Part shown: positions 46,166-55,228 of the stretch, piece after piece
How the letters are laid out: each line of letters opens with the position of its first letter
How positions within the stretch are numbered: position 1 is the stretch's first letter
NCBI RefSeq assembly: GCF_003071065.1
Contig: NZ_QCXX01000008.1
Coordinates: 301,701-365,700, forward strand
Source of the DNA: Sphingobacterium athyrii
Lineage (GTDB): Bacteria; Bacteroidota; Bacteroidia; Sphingobacteriales; Sphingobacteriaceae
Length of the DNA stretch: 64,000 nucleotides
Reading direction: 5' to 3'
Made by a program: the position numbers and the translations under genes
The notes under the pieces: model-generated
The model's database searches: none
What the model saw: only the letters and a program-made list of their open reading frames with translations
What the model was told of the DNA's origin: nothing

Positions 46166-46810
46166 ATGAAGCTAATAATATTTGATCTGGACGGCACATT
46201 GCTGGATACTTTGCAAGATCTTGGGGACAGCTGTAATGCCATTCTTCAACGATATGGTTATCCTACACATCCGCTTTCTGCTTACAAGAAATTTGTGGGC
46301 AATGGTGTACAAAAATTGATTGAACGCGCATTACCTGAAGATGCACGATCAGAAAACATAATTACTACTTTGCTAACTGCATTTAAAGCATATTACGAGC
46401 AAAAGCCTGTATCGCACACAAAACCATATACCGGAATCATGCCGCTGCTAGAAGAATTGAAATCGTCGGGTTATTTGATCTCAGTAGCATCCAATAAGTA
46501 TCATGAGGCGGTTATTCCTTTAATTGAACACTATTTTCCCACGATCGCTTTTGATCTGGTCCTTGGTCACCGCACGGGACATCCGGCCAAACCTGATCCA
46601 GACATTGTCCTGGAAACCCTACGAACATTAAGCATAGCCAAAGAGAACTGTTACTATGTTGGTGATTCTTCCGTTGATATGGACACCGCCAATAACGCTG
46701 CTGTGACTGCAATTGGTGTGACTTGGGGCTTTCGCGAGGAGAACGAATTGAGACAGCACGGCGCACAGCATATTATCCACCATCCACAGGAACTGTCGGC
46801 AATTGTATAA
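46166..46810 (+). CDS. HAD-family phosphatase, phosphoglycolate phosphatase-like
   Basis: A 214-residue cytoplasmic hydrolase of the haloacid dehalogenase superfamily. Motif I is IIFDLDGTLLDT with the nucleophile Asp8 and general acid Asp10; motif II is SVASNK; motif III is HPAKPDPDIV with the conserved Lys; motif IV is YYVGDSSVDMDTA. A helical cap (about 15-80) between motif I and II makes it a class C1 enzyme like Gph/PGMB. The likely reaction is removal of phosphate from 2-phosphoglycolate or a related small ester; substrate range cannot be fixed from sequence. It appears to be a single-gene unit; TAGATTTA at 46154 is close to the start codon and might drive a nearly leaderless transcript. 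A terminator follows at 46814-46857. Confidence 0.9.
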   Translation: MKLIIFDLDGTLLDTLQDLGDSCNAILQRYGYPTHPLSAYKKFVGNGVQKLIERALPEDARSENIITTLLTAFKAYYEQKPVSHTKPYTGIMPLLEELKSSGYLISVASNKYHEAVIPLIEHYFPTIAFDLVLGHRTGHPAKPDPDIVLETLRTLSIAKENCYYVGDSSVDMDTANNAAVTAIGVTWGFREENELRQHGAQHIIHHPQELSAIV

Positions 46811-46813
46811 CAG

Positions 46814-46857
46814 AAAAAGCGGAATCTAAATCACACTGATTTAAATCCCGCTTTTTT
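46814..46857. terminator. Bidirectional terminator between convergent HAD and GH29 genes
   Basis: AAAAAGCGGAATCTAAATC pairs with GATTTAAATCCCGCTTTTT (19 bp with two mismatches or wobbles) around a 5-base loop, flanked by A and T runs. Confidence 0.85.
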
Positions 46858-46942
46858 CGATCACTCCCAATGGTCTGGATTAGGTCTCACACGCATTTAA
46901 AATGCAAATGAAATTGTAAAATTTCCAACCTAATGCAGGAAA

Positions 46943-48448
46943 TTACATCTTTGCATCCATTAATTTATCACTTTGCGATTTTGGTTTACCTAGTTTCATT
47001 TTTACAACGAAAGCTTTATCTGCACGAAATGTCCCCGGAAGAACAACATCATAGTAGGTATTCTTGTCAAGATCCAACCCAATGTCGGAACGTTTAAGAT
47101 CCAAAGATTGACCATCTTGCAACAATACAGCTTCCACAGGAACCTCCGCGGCGTTCTTGGGCACAGCAATACGTACAATATTGTTGACAGGGCGGTTAAA
47201 CACAGTAAGGTAGAGGTTGTCGGCCTTTTTCGTGAAATACCCCAACTTGGATGGCGCAAGCCCCGCATGTCTGGCACCATACACGGCTTCTCCGTTTATC
47301 TTGATCCAATCGCCGATCTCTTTTGCCAATTTATCCTCTCCGGGATGCATCCGTCCATTTCCGTCAGGGCCAAAGTTCAACACAAAATTACCATTCATGG
47401 AAACACAATTCATCAACATATCGATCAGATCTTCTGAGGTCTTCGTATAAATTCCCGACCAGTCTTTCATATAACCCCAACCATTCGGAGGAATCGTCAT
47501 GACACAGTCCCAATCACGTCCCTCCAGCCATTCAAATTCCTTAGGCATTTTTCGTTCCCAACCTTGTTCATAATCACCTAACATTTCACCGTTGGAGTCG
47601 AAATGCCGTTTTCCAAATTCGTCATTTCTAAATCTGCTTCCGATTATCAATCCCGGGTGTTTTTTACGTAGCTCCTGCTCTAATTTATACGTAAAATCAT
47701 AGGCTTGGATCCAAGATTGATCCCAGGTACCATCAAACCAAAAACCTTTTATCTGTGGGTAGTTTTGTAGAAGTTCCAGCAACTGATTACGCGTATATTC
47801 TAAGAATTTATTGAATTTAGCCTTTTCTTCAGGAGTAACGGGAGCTTTCCCCATATAGTTTGAATTATTCCATTCTAGAATTGAAAAATACAAAAATACA
47901 TCTATTCCTTCTGCTGTATAAGCATCTACGACCTGCTTCACGATATCTCTCTTATAAGGGCTTTTCTTGATAGTATAATCTGTATACTTAGATGGCCATA
48001 GCGCAAATCCATCATGATGTTTTGTTGTAAAAATAAGATACTTCGCACCCATTTCTTTTGCCTGCTTAGCCCAGTTTTTTGCGTCAAAACCTGTAGGATT
48101 AAACTGTTTATAGAGGTTATCATAAGTATTTTTCCAATCTTTCGGTGCTGTTGGCCCACTCCAGGTGCGTATCCATTCGGATGCCGCCGCCCCCTTCCGT
48201 GCACTGACTCCTTCCCATTCATTACCTGGAATCGCATACAAGCCCCAATGGATAAATTGTCCTAATCCATAGTTTCGGAACCGTTCCATGGCCTCATCTG
48301 TCCGATGTCCGGGCGTTAAAGGTCCATATTTTACGTCTATTTTGTTTTCTACTTTCTTGCGAGGACCAGTCCACTGTGCCGAAGTAGTTTTTACTCCCAG
48401 CAATATGTTGCCGAGAATCAATGCTGTGATCAATTTATTATATTTCAT
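46943..48448 (-). CDS. GH29 alpha-L-fucosidase
   Basis: A 501-residue secreted enzyme. ATG 48448 (MKYNKLITALILGNILLGV) was chosen because it begins a clean signal peptide (ending TSAQ); the frame extends to 48490. GH29 hallmarks are LGQFIHWGLYAIPGNEWEG, KYLIFTTKHHDGFALWPS, VFLYFSILEWNN and FWFDGTWDQSW, whose Asp239 is the probable nucleophile. A C-terminal beta domain (about 395-490; LYLTVFNRPVNNIVRIAVP) completes the usual GH29 layout. It removes alpha-linked L-fucose from glycan ends. It lies 87 bp after the GH20 gene in the same direction, so the two may be co-transcribed. The lysine-rich tail carries no obvious anchor. Confidence 0.95.
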   Translation of the reverse strand: MKYNKLITALILGNILLGVKTTSAQWTGPRKKVENKIDVKYGPLTPGHRTDEAMERFRNYGLGQFIHWGLYAIPGNEWEGVSARKGAAASEWIRTWSGPTAPKDWKNTYDNLYKQFNPTGFDAKNWAKQAKEMGAKYLIFTTKHHDGFALWPSKYTDYTIKKSPYKRDIVKQVVDAYTAEGIDVFLYFSILEWNNSNYMGKAPVTPEEKAKFNKFLEYTRNQLLELLQNYPQIKGFWFDGTWDQSWIQAYDFTYKLEQELRKKHPGLIIGSRFRNDEFGKRHFDSNGEMLGDYEQGWERKMPKEFEWLEGRDWDCVMTIPPNGWGYMKDWSGIYTKTSEDLIDMLMNCVSMNGNFVLNFGPDGNGRMHPGEDKLAKEIGDWIKINGEAVYGARHAGLAPSKLGYFTKKADNLYLTVFNRPVNNIVRIAVPKNAAEVPVEAVLLQDGQSLDLKRSDIGLDLDKNTYYDVVLPGTFRADKAFVVKMKLGKPKSQSDKLMDAKM

Positions 48449-48535
48449 CTTATCATTATTTCTTTGAAAATCGACTCCGTACAACAACAAATAAACCCAT
48501 ATTTATTAACCCGATATATGTTGCCCGTCCGATGG

Positions 48536-50140
48536 TCACTTTGGATTATCTATATATTGTTTTTGTGATTTCTTAATTACCGCAGGCTCTGGGTTACTGT
48601 CCTTAAAGGGATCAAAGTAATACAGTCCCTGATCGCGGTACAAGGACAAGTGCTTTTCTAATTTTCTTGTAAATTCATCAAAATTACGGTCTGCCCCCGG
48701 CACCCACGCCGCCTCCGCAAGTGCCGCTATTCTCGGAAACACAAGATAATCCAGGCGATTGACATTGGTCACTGTCTCTGTCCAAAGATTAGCCTGAATA
48801 CCCAGGACCTGTTTTTTCCGTTTACCCAAACTATCCAGTTGACTTCCGGCAAAATTGTACACATCCTGCAAAAAATTAAAGCCTTTGCCCCATTTACGAC
48901 CGTACTTATGATTCTCTTGTTGTACAAAATCAAAATACATGGGCAGTCTAGGAGTTAATATAGTCTGATAGCCCTTATCCAAAATTTTGTTCAGCTGCTC
49001 CGGTTTATCATGACGCCACCACATCATGACCGTCTGATCCTTAGCCAGCTTTGCATCCACCATTTCGTCCCAAACAATAATCTTTCCGTATATCCTAGCC
49101 ACAGAATCAGCCATACGACGAATAAAATACTCTTCAACTTCTTTGTTGGACTTTAGAGCTATTGTCTTTTTCAATTCCTCAACTTTGGGATCATTATCCC
49201 AGGCATCGCTGCCAAAGGCGACCTCATCTCCTCCCAAATGAATATAGACAGAGGGAAACAGCGATTTCACTTCACGCAAAACATCTGTCAAAAATGTATA
49301 TGTTGTATTCTTGGCAGGGTGGAAAGTGAAATCAGGGTGCTTTTCGTTGCCTCCACCAGTGAGAAAAGGATACGCCCGGTTTGCGGCTGTAGCGTGCCCC
49401 GGCATATCAATTTCAGGAATGACCTCAATATTTCGTTCAGCAGCGTAACCAATGATCTCACTGATATCAGCCTGACTATAATACTGTACCGGAGCGTAAG
49501 GATCGAGATAGTTGCCTATTCCCCCAACTTGGGTTAACCAGGGATATTTTTGTATACTGAGCCGCCATGCCGGTTCATCTGTCAAATGCCAATGGAATTT
49601 ATTCAACTTGTAAAAAGCCATCCAATCCAATAAAGATCTAACCTTCTCTTTACCGAAAAAATGACGTGATTCATCCAGCATAACCCCCCTCCAGGCAAAT
49701 TGAGGTTTGTCTTCGATTTCAACAGTAGGCAAAATAAACGTTCCATTTTTTCTTTCGGCAATAGCAAGCAGTTGATCTAAACTAGACAACGCATTGACAA
49801 AGCCCGGATGGCCAGATGTGCTAACCTCAATATGTGTCTGATTGATCCTAAGGCGATACGTTTCGTTTTCCAATTTGCTATCATGCTTCACAATAATTTT
49901 AGCGTCCCTCTCAGGAGAAGTGTAGGTTGAAATCCCAAAACGGCTCAGCATTAATTTTCTGAGATAACCCAGAGAAGATTCAAATACAACATCCCCAACT
50001 ACCCCAATTTGATCTCTCAGTATTAACTTTTCCTTTCCTAACTCATATTTCAGAGGATGCGGAATAATGGCAATTTGGGCAATTGCCTCCTGAACAAGCA
50101 AGCATATAGCACAAAGTACAGGTATTAATTTATATTTCAT
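48536..50140 (-). CDS. GH20 beta-N-acetylhexosaminidase
   Basis: A 534-residue secreted enzyme with a signal peptide (about 1-21, ending AIAQ). The N-terminal alpha/beta domain of GH20 type (about 24-145) is followed by a TIM barrel: FAWRGVMLDESRHFFGKEKV, NKFHWHLTDEPAWRL, NIEVIPEIDMPGHATAANRA and HLGGDEVAFGSD with the catalytic pair Asp305-Glu306. The tail holds YLVFPRIAALAEAAW. It removes terminal beta-GlcNAc or beta-GalNAc by substrate-assisted catalysis. It is the first gene of a likely unit with the GH29 fucosidase and is divergent from the GH2 gene at 50563 across a 422-bp region with LacI-type palindromes. It is one of two GH20 paralogues in the window. Confidence 0.95.
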   Translation of the reverse strand: MKYKLIPVLCAICLLVQEAIAQIAIIPHPLKYELGKEKLILRDQIGVVGDVVFESSLGYLRKLMLSRFGISTYTSPERDAKIIVKHDSKLENETYRLRINQTHIEVSTSGHPGFVNALSSLDQLLAIAERKNGTFILPTVEIEDKPQFAWRGVMLDESRHFFGKEKVRSLLDWMAFYKLNKFHWHLTDEPAWRLSIQKYPWLTQVGGIGNYLDPYAPVQYYSQADISEIIGYAAERNIEVIPEIDMPGHATAANRAYPFLTGGGNEKHPDFTFHPAKNTTYTFLTDVLREVKSLFPSVYIHLGGDEVAFGSDAWDNDPKVEELKKTIALKSNKEVEEYFIRRMADSVARIYGKIIVWDEMVDAKLAKDQTVMMWWRHDKPEQLNKILDKGYQTILTPRLPMYFDFVQQENHKYGRKWGKGFNFLQDVYNFAGSQLDSLGKRKKQVLGIQANLWTETVTNVNRLDYLVFPRIAALAEAAWVPGADRNFDEFTRKLEKHLSLYRDQGLYYFDPFKDSNPEPAVIKKSQKQYIDNPK

Positions 50141-50355
50141 CTGATAATTAAGATTTCACTCAGTTTAGACTGTTAAAATTACTTTAAATATTAGCGTTGG
50201 GCTATTAATTTCAAAAAATCAGCCTTTATCGACATCCGCTTCACATACCTATTTAAACTCCATCAAATATTCACAGTTTTAATTGGTCCCAGTATCACAC
50301 TATACAATACAATTGTAAATAAATTATTAAGTTATTGTCCAAGGTCAAATCCAGT

Positions 50356-50365
50356 CAATCGTTTG
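50356..50365. promoter_or_regulatory. CG-centred palindrome (CAAwCGwTTG class) between GH20 and GH2 genes
   Basis: CAATCGTTTG has the same core as the sites at 13917-13926 and 61017-61026, and the flank GCG also matches the first of these. A second CG-centred element, GAAAACGTTAT, lies 21 bp downstream. It probably controls one or both divergent glycosidase genes. Confidence 0.5.
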
Positions 50366-50521
50366 CGCAACTCTCGAAAACGTTATAGTGTACATCCTAC
50401 AAACAGGACAATAAAGAAATAAACAATATGTAAAGTGAAATATAAATTACATAAAATAAATATATTTTCATTTTACCGTTTTTCAAAAAAGAAGCGAATT
50501 AGGCATTGTCTTTTTGTTGGT

Positions 50522-50529
50522 TATATTTG
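50522..50529 (+). promoter_or_regulatory. -7 promoter box of the GH2 gene
   Basis: TATATTTG matches TAnnTTTG exactly, 33 bp before ATG 50563. No -33 TTTG at standard spacing is seen, so an activator may be needed. Confidence 0.55.
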
Positions 50530-50562
50530 AAAACGAAACAAATACCCTAAGTTAAAAACCAT

Positions 50563-52797
50563 ATGATTAAAAGGATTTTTTATACGCTTTTCTTTATTGG
50601 GATAACTATTCTGAATCTACAAGCTAGAATAGTCGTTCCGTTCAACGCAAACTGGTCGTTTAAAAAAGGTCCATTTTCTACCTCAGCATTAGATTATAAC
50701 CAGACATTTGACGGGAAGTGGCAATTGGTTACGCTACCACATACCTGGAATGCGTCAGACATGCAGACAGCAGAGATCAAACCGGGCAGCCTTGGAAAAA
50801 ACGAACGTTTTTATACCGGAGATGCCTATTACCGCAAAACATTTGTCCCCGGTATAGATTGGAAAGGTAAACGTGTTTTTATCCGATTTGAAGGTGTGAA
50901 CACCAATACCGAAGTTTACTTAAATAATAAACCCCTTTCTGCCAAAACAGGAAAAAATGATGTTACTTACGATAACTCGCAACGAAATGGCAACTACAGT
51001 TTTGTCGGCAGACATCAGGGCGGCTATTCCGCTTTTGTCTTCGAATTAACCAATATGCTTCAATTGGGGGTGGAAAACGAGATGTTGGTCAAGGTTAACA
51101 ATGAAGCCAGTCCACAGGTTATTCCCGTAAACCACACCCTATTCCCGATGTACGGCGGCATTTATCGTCCTGTCGAACTTATAGTCACCGATGACATTCA
51201 TGTTGCCGTGAATGACTTTGCCTCCCAAGGTATCTATATCACGCAGCAAAATGTGTCGAAAAAAGCAGCTGACATCGCGCTAAAAATAAAAATTGACAAC
51301 AAGTCGGGAAAAATACAACCGATCGAATTGTTAACGACCATTTTTGAGAAAGATGGCACGATAAAAGCAAAACAACAAACTGCGTATACATTGCCGCCAC
51401 AGGGCCGTCAGGTCTTATCACAACAAATTGCGGTCAAAAATCCGCACTTATGGCAAGGATTGGACGATCCTTACCTCTATCGGGTTGTGACACAGATCAA
51501 AAAAAATGGTCAGGTCATTGACGAAGTGACGACACCTTTAGGCATACGCAAATTTGAATTACGCACTGGCCAAGGTTTCTTTTTAAATGATATCAAGTAC
51601 CCCTTATATGGGGTATGTCGACACCAGGACCGTTGGGGCAAGGGCTCAGCCCTGAGCAACGCCGACCACGATGAAGATCTAGCGATCATCAAAGAGATGG
51701 GCGCCACTTCCATCCGTCTGGCACACTATCAGCAGTCAACATATTTCTATTCCAAATGCGATAGTATCGGGCTTGTGATCTGGGCCGAGATCCCATTTGT
51801 GAATCGCGTGACAACATACGAAGACAATAACGCCCAACAGCAGTTGAAAGAATTAATTCGACAAAATTTCAATCACCCTTCCATCTATATCTGGGGGATG
51901 CACAACGAAGTTTACTCGCCGTCCGCCTACACGGTAGAACTCACGACCAAACTAAATGATCTCGCTAAATCCGAAGACCCAGATCGTTACACCGTATCCG
52001 TAAGCGGGTATAATGTGATTGATCATCCGGTTAACAACAATGCAGATGTACAGGGAATTAACCATTATTTCGGCTGGTATAATGGTGAACTGGAGGACAA
52101 ATCCGATAAAGATGACGATGTAGCCACATGGGCGCAACGTATAAGTAAAGAGTTCAAAGACTACAAGATTATCTTTTCTGAATACGGTGCCGAAGCAGTT
52201 CCAGAGGACCAAGCGGAAGAAGTAGGCAATTTCGGAAATCAATGGAGCAATCCATCATTTTTTCCAGAGGAATATGCAACAAAATTCCATGAAGTCCATT
52301 GGGGCGTCATCTCCAAAAGCCCTATCTTCCTTGGATCGTACGTTTGGAATACCTTTGATTTTGCTACACCGATTACGGCATTGAATGTCAATCCCAGAAA
52401 TTACAAAGGCTTGGTTTCCTTTGACAGAAAACTGAAGAAAGATAGCTTTTATTGGTACAAAGCCAACTGGAGCAAAGAATCTGTATTGTATATTACCCAA
52501 CGCCGTATGATCAATCGGGGCAACGAAATCACCTCGGTTACCGTCTATTCCAATAGAGGCGAACCAACATTATTGGTTAATGGAACTATCAAAAAAGGTG
52601 TTAGAAAAGGGCAAACAGATGTGCATTACATCTTTGACAATGTCAAACTTACGAAGGGAGCGAACAGGGTAGAAGCTCAGCTAACGCAAAAAGACGGAAA
52701 GGTATTGACAGATAGCATTCATTGGAATTATGACCCATCGTACAAGCAAGATGCAGCGGGACCAACCAAATCAAAAACCGAGCACGTAGGCCTCTGA
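50563..52797 (+). CDS. GH2 family glycoside hydrolase (beta-galactosidase-like)
   Basis: A 744-residue secreted enzyme with signal peptide (about 1-21, ending NLQA). The GH2 sugar-binding domain (about 24-210) includes VTLPHTWNASD, YYRKTFVPGIDWKGKRVFIRFEG-type strands and NYSFVGRHQGGYSAFVFEL; an immunoglobulin-like domain follows (about 215-330); the TIM barrel begins at FFLNDIKYPLYGVCRHQDRW. The acid/base Glu449 lies in IYIWGMHNEVYS and the probable nucleophile Glu540 in IIFSEYGAEAVP. The C-terminal domain (about 640-720) is a beta sandwich. GH2 covers beta-galactosidase, beta-mannosidase and beta-glucuronidase; beta-galactosidase is the best guess from context. It is divergent from the GH20 gene. 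A strong terminator follows at 52818. Confidence 0.92.
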   Translation: MIKRIFYTLFFIGITILNLQARIVVPFNANWSFKKGPFSTSALDYNQTFDGKWQLVTLPHTWNASDMQTAEIKPGSLGKNERFYTGDAYYRKTFVPGIDWKGKRVFIRFEGVNTNTEVYLNNKPLSAKTGKNDVTYDNSQRNGNYSFVGRHQGGYSAFVFELTNMLQLGVENEMLVKVNNEASPQVIPVNHTLFPMYGGIYRPVELIVTDDIHVAVNDFASQGIYITQQNVSKKAADIALKIKIDNKSGKIQPIELLTTIFEKDGTIKAKQQTAYTLPPQGRQVLSQQIAVKNPHLWQGLDDPYLYRVVTQIKKNGQVIDEVTTPLGIRKFELRTGQGFFLNDIKYPLYGVCRHQDRWGKGSALSNADHDEDLAIIKEMGATSIRLAHYQQSTYFYSKCDSIGLVIWAEIPFVNRVTTYEDNNAQQQLKELIRQNFNHPSIYIWGMHNEVYSPSAYTVELTTKLNDLAKSEDPDRYTVSVSGYNVIDHPVNNNADVQGINHYFGWYNGELEDKSDKDDDVATWAQRISKEFKDYKIIFSEYGAEAVPEDQAEEVGNFGNQWSNPSFFPEEYATKFHEVHWGVISKSPIFLGSYVWNTFDFATPITALNVNPRNYKGLVSFDRKLKKDSFYWYKANWSKESVLYITQRRMINRGNEITSVTVYSNRGEPTLLVNGTIKKGVRKGQTDVHYIFDNVKLTKGANRVEAQLTQKDGKVLTDSIHWNYDPSYKQDAAGPTKSKTEHVGL

Positions 52798-52817
52798 TAC
52801 GGAGATTAAATAAACTG

Positions 52818-52856
52818 AAAAAGCACCACTCGTCAAGGGACGAGTGGTGCTTTTTT
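52818..52856 (+). terminator. Strong terminator after the GH2 gene
   Basis: AAAAAGCACCACTCGTC pairs with GACGAGTGGTGCTTTTT (17 bp) with a tight 4-base loop AAGG, ending in a run of six Ts, 21 bp past the stop codon. Confidence 0.95.
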
Positions 52857-53020
52857 ATGTAAAATAATTTTAGATTTATCATATCATCATTTTGAATCCA
52901 CGTTTGTCCGGCTTCTCAGTACAGAATAACCCAACGACCACTGACCGACATAAGACAACTGTTTACCGAGATTCTCTCCTGATTAGCCTAATGGCTCTCC
53001 CTCCTATAGCAAATCTCCGC

Positions 53021-53028
53021 TACCTTTG
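53021..53028 (+). promoter_or_regulatory. -7 promoter box of the small membrane protein gene
   Basis: TACCTTTG matches TAnnTTTG exactly and lies 41 bp before ATG 53070. No standard -33 element was recognised. Confidence 0.5.
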
Positions 53029-53069
53029 AGGTATCAAATAAGAAATAAAAACATTAAAAAATAAACATC

Positions 53070-53348
53070 ATGGCAACTAAAACAACATTCAGCATCAACA
53101 GCAAAACGATCACAAAAGCTTTTCAAGATCTTTTTGACTCATTTAAAAGTTCACGCTTAAAGGTTTCTTCTAAAAATGGACAGGAATATCTAAACATATC
53201 ATTACTGCTGGCAGTGATCATTGGAATTTTCTTACCCGTAGCTTTTGTGGTTCTTATTATCCTCACTTTGGTTTGCAGCCTTCAACTAGCCATCTTGCAA
53301 GAAGATAAACAGGAAGAAGAAAAACAAAAAATGATTGAATTAAAATAA
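53070..53348 (+). CDS. Small membrane protein (DUF4342-like)
   Basis: A 92-residue protein. Residues 1-45 are polar (MATKTTFSINSKTITKAFQD), residues about 48-72 form a long hydrophobic helix (ISLLLAVIIGIFLPVAFVVL) that should span the inner membrane, and the tail is highly charged with a run of Gln/Glu/Lys. The layout, a short amphipathic head and a single membrane helix, resembles DUF4342-like small proteins, but that is a weak call. It has its own -7 box at 53021 and a hairpin at 53375 behind it, so it is a single-gene unit of about 0.3 kb. Function unknown; a role in envelope stress is possible for proteins of this build. Confidence 0.7.
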   Translation: MATKTTFSINSKTITKAFQDLFDSFKSSRLKVSSKNGQEYLNISLLLAVIIGIFLPVAFVVLIILTLVCSLQLAILQEDKQEEEKQKMIELK

Positions 53349-53374
53349 ACTGTACTTGACATAACTTTTAACAC

Positions 53375-53406
53375 GGACGGGATGCTTATTGCTAAGCATC
53401 CCGTCC
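53375..53406. terminator. Hairpin between convergent small-protein and SusD genes
   Basis: GGACGGGATGCTT and AAGCATCCCGTCC form a perfect 13-bp stem around a 6-base loop. Neither strand has a clear T tract, but its place between convergent stops (53348 and 53446) suits a shared terminator. Confidence 0.7.
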
Positions 53407-53445
53407 TACCTTTAGGTATATCTTACATAAAGACCTGAAAATACA

Positions 53446-55215
53446 TTATTCCAACGTCGGATTAAATTCTCCGCCCCAATCTTTATTTTGCTTGATATTC
53501 GGATTCTTGTCGATCACCGATTGTGCGATCGGAAAGAAATAGTATGTATCGGGCACCAGATTGATTTTATTTCCGGTACTAGGGACCTGTAATATGGTAT
53601 ACTTAAACTGATTTTCTTTCAGTTGATAAGTTTTGGCCAGATCTGCCGCCGCTTTTAGATCCATATCCGTTCCATTTGTATTTATTGCGATTGCTTCCAC
53701 ACCCTGTTTGGTTTTATTGTTCAGTACCGCAAGCTTGCGCAATCTGCGTAAATCCCAAAAACGATGGCCTTCAAAGCAGAATTCGATATTCCGTTCTGCT
53801 AGTATAGCCTCCCGCATGTCGGCCTTATTACCGGCAGTAATACCATAATTATTATCTGTTCCGGCTTCGATGCCAGCACGCATTCGGATCTGCTTTAAAA
53901 GCGACATTGCTGTAGCGAGATCACCCGTCTCATTTGCTGTTTCAGCATAATTCAATAGCACCTCTGCGTAGCGCATCAGCACAAAATCCACATCATACTG
54001 GGTTTCTACCTGCGTTTGCCGTAAAGAGAGTTTTGAGTTTTTTAGAATAAAAAAACCTGTATAGCGATCTCTGTTCGAAGAAGTTGTGCCGGCTTTTGGA
54101 TTTTCACCAAAATTGTCCAGCGCATCCGCAATACCTAATGACGTATATTGTCTTTTGCCGGTTTTACCAGAAACCTCATAAATTTTTCCATTCCAAACAA
54201 TAGATTTGTCAAAACGAGGGTCACGATTCTCCCAATAGCTTTGCAAGAACTGCTCATCTGTTTTATGATATTTACTGGTTGGATCCGTATATAGTTTACC
54301 ATCTTTCATCGGAAATTCTTTTACAAAATCCCAGGTTGGTACAGCACTGGCAGTCCCCCGGCTTTCGGAGCCAGGTCGCACCCCATTATCCCAGTTAGCA
54401 ACTTTGTTGGGATAGGAGTTTATGACAGCAAAGACGACTTCAGGCCCCTTTTCCACCAATGTAATATTGCCATAATCAGCAGTCAGGCTATAGCCCTGTG
54501 CCTTTAGCTGCTCATAAGCTTTTTTATTCACCGCATTTGCCTCTACCCAATAGGCATTCCCATAAGGATTGGAAGGATTAAATTGCGGCGACGCTTTATA
54601 CAACAATACTTTAGCTTTAAAGGCCAGGGCGAAATTACCATCAATACGTCCATAATCTGCAGCTCCCTTTCCAATTGTCATGGGCAGATAGGTCATCGCT
54701 TCATCCAGATCTTTTATCATTAAATCAAAGCATTCTTTGGTACTGTTGCGCGGAACCTTCAGTTCATCGTTTTCTAGATCCTGTGGTTTTGTGATGTAAG
54801 GTACTCCTCCATGATACTTGACCATATTGAAATACATGTAAGCACGCATGAAAAGTGCCTGACCTAAAATGGATTTCTTGGTAGCTTCATTTAATCCGGT
54901 ACTTTCGGACACTTTCTGGATAGCGGTGTTGATCTTGCGCATGGTTGTATAATCCCATGCTTTATAAGCGCTATTATTAACGGTAACAGCATTCAGGGGG
55001 AAGTTAATTCCGGCCAGCTGTTGTGAGTTATTATCAGCGCCGCTGTTCCAGTTGCCGAATAAGGTATATAAATTAGCCAGATAGGCATTGACGAGATTGG
55101 GGTCATTCCACACCTTATCTTCGTTCACCGAATTGAGATCCTCAATATCCAGCACATTTTTACAAGAAGCCGTTGTCAACAACAGAGCAACTAAGGGATA
55201 AAATATCTTTTTCAT
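53446..55215 (-). CDS. SusD/RagB-family glycan-binding lipoprotein
   Basis: A 589-residue surface lipoprotein with lipobox LLTTASC (Cys18). Typical SusD segments are LGQALFMRAYMYFNMVKYHG (about 115-135), FALAFKAKVLLYKASPQFNP (about 200), VLMRYAEVLLNYAETANETG (about 410) and NIEFCFEGHRFWDLRRLRK (about 490). It follows the SusC gene by 13 bp and is the last gene of the pair. Its size and motifs match the glycan-binding SusD class. The neighbouring GH20, GH29 and GH2 genes suggest an oligosaccharide with GlcNAc, Gal and fucose as ligand; that is inference from context. Confidence 0.95.
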   Translation of the reverse strand: MKKIFYPLVALLLTTASCKNVLDIEDLNSVNEDKVWNDPNLVNAYLANLYTLFGNWNSGADNNSQQLAGINFPLNAVTVNNSAYKAWDYTTMRKINTAIQKVSESTGLNEATKKSILGQALFMRAYMYFNMVKYHGGVPYITKPQDLENDELKVPRNSTKECFDLMIKDLDEAMTYLPMTIGKGAADYGRIDGNFALAFKAKVLLYKASPQFNPSNPYGNAYWVEANAVNKKAYEQLKAQGYSLTADYGNITLVEKGPEVVFAVINSYPNKVANWDNGVRPGSESRGTASAVPTWDFVKEFPMKDGKLYTDPTSKYHKTDEQFLQSYWENRDPRFDKSIVWNGKIYEVSGKTGKRQYTSLGIADALDNFGENPKAGTTSSNRDRYTGFFILKNSKLSLRQTQVETQYDVDFVLMRYAEVLLNYAETANETGDLATAMSLLKQIRMRAGIEAGTDNNYGITAGNKADMREAILAERNIEFCFEGHRFWDLRRLRKLAVLNNKTKQGVEAIAINTNGTDMDLKAAADLAKTYQLKENQFKYTILQVPSTGNKINLVPDTYYFFPIAQSVIDKNPNIKQNKDWGGEFNPTLE

Positions 55216-55228
55216 CTTTAAAAATCAA

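Larger units (their letters stand above)
50141..50562. other. 422-bp divergent regulatory region between GH20 and GH2 genes
   Basis: The region holds two CG-centred candidate operator cores 21 bp (two helical turns) apart at 50356-50365 and about 50376-50387 (CGAAAACGTTAT), a perfect -7 box TATATTTG at 50522-50529 for the GH2 gene, and a possible weak promoter (TTTTTTG then TAATATTT) for the GH20 gene on the minus strand. No gene is seen. Confidence 0.6.
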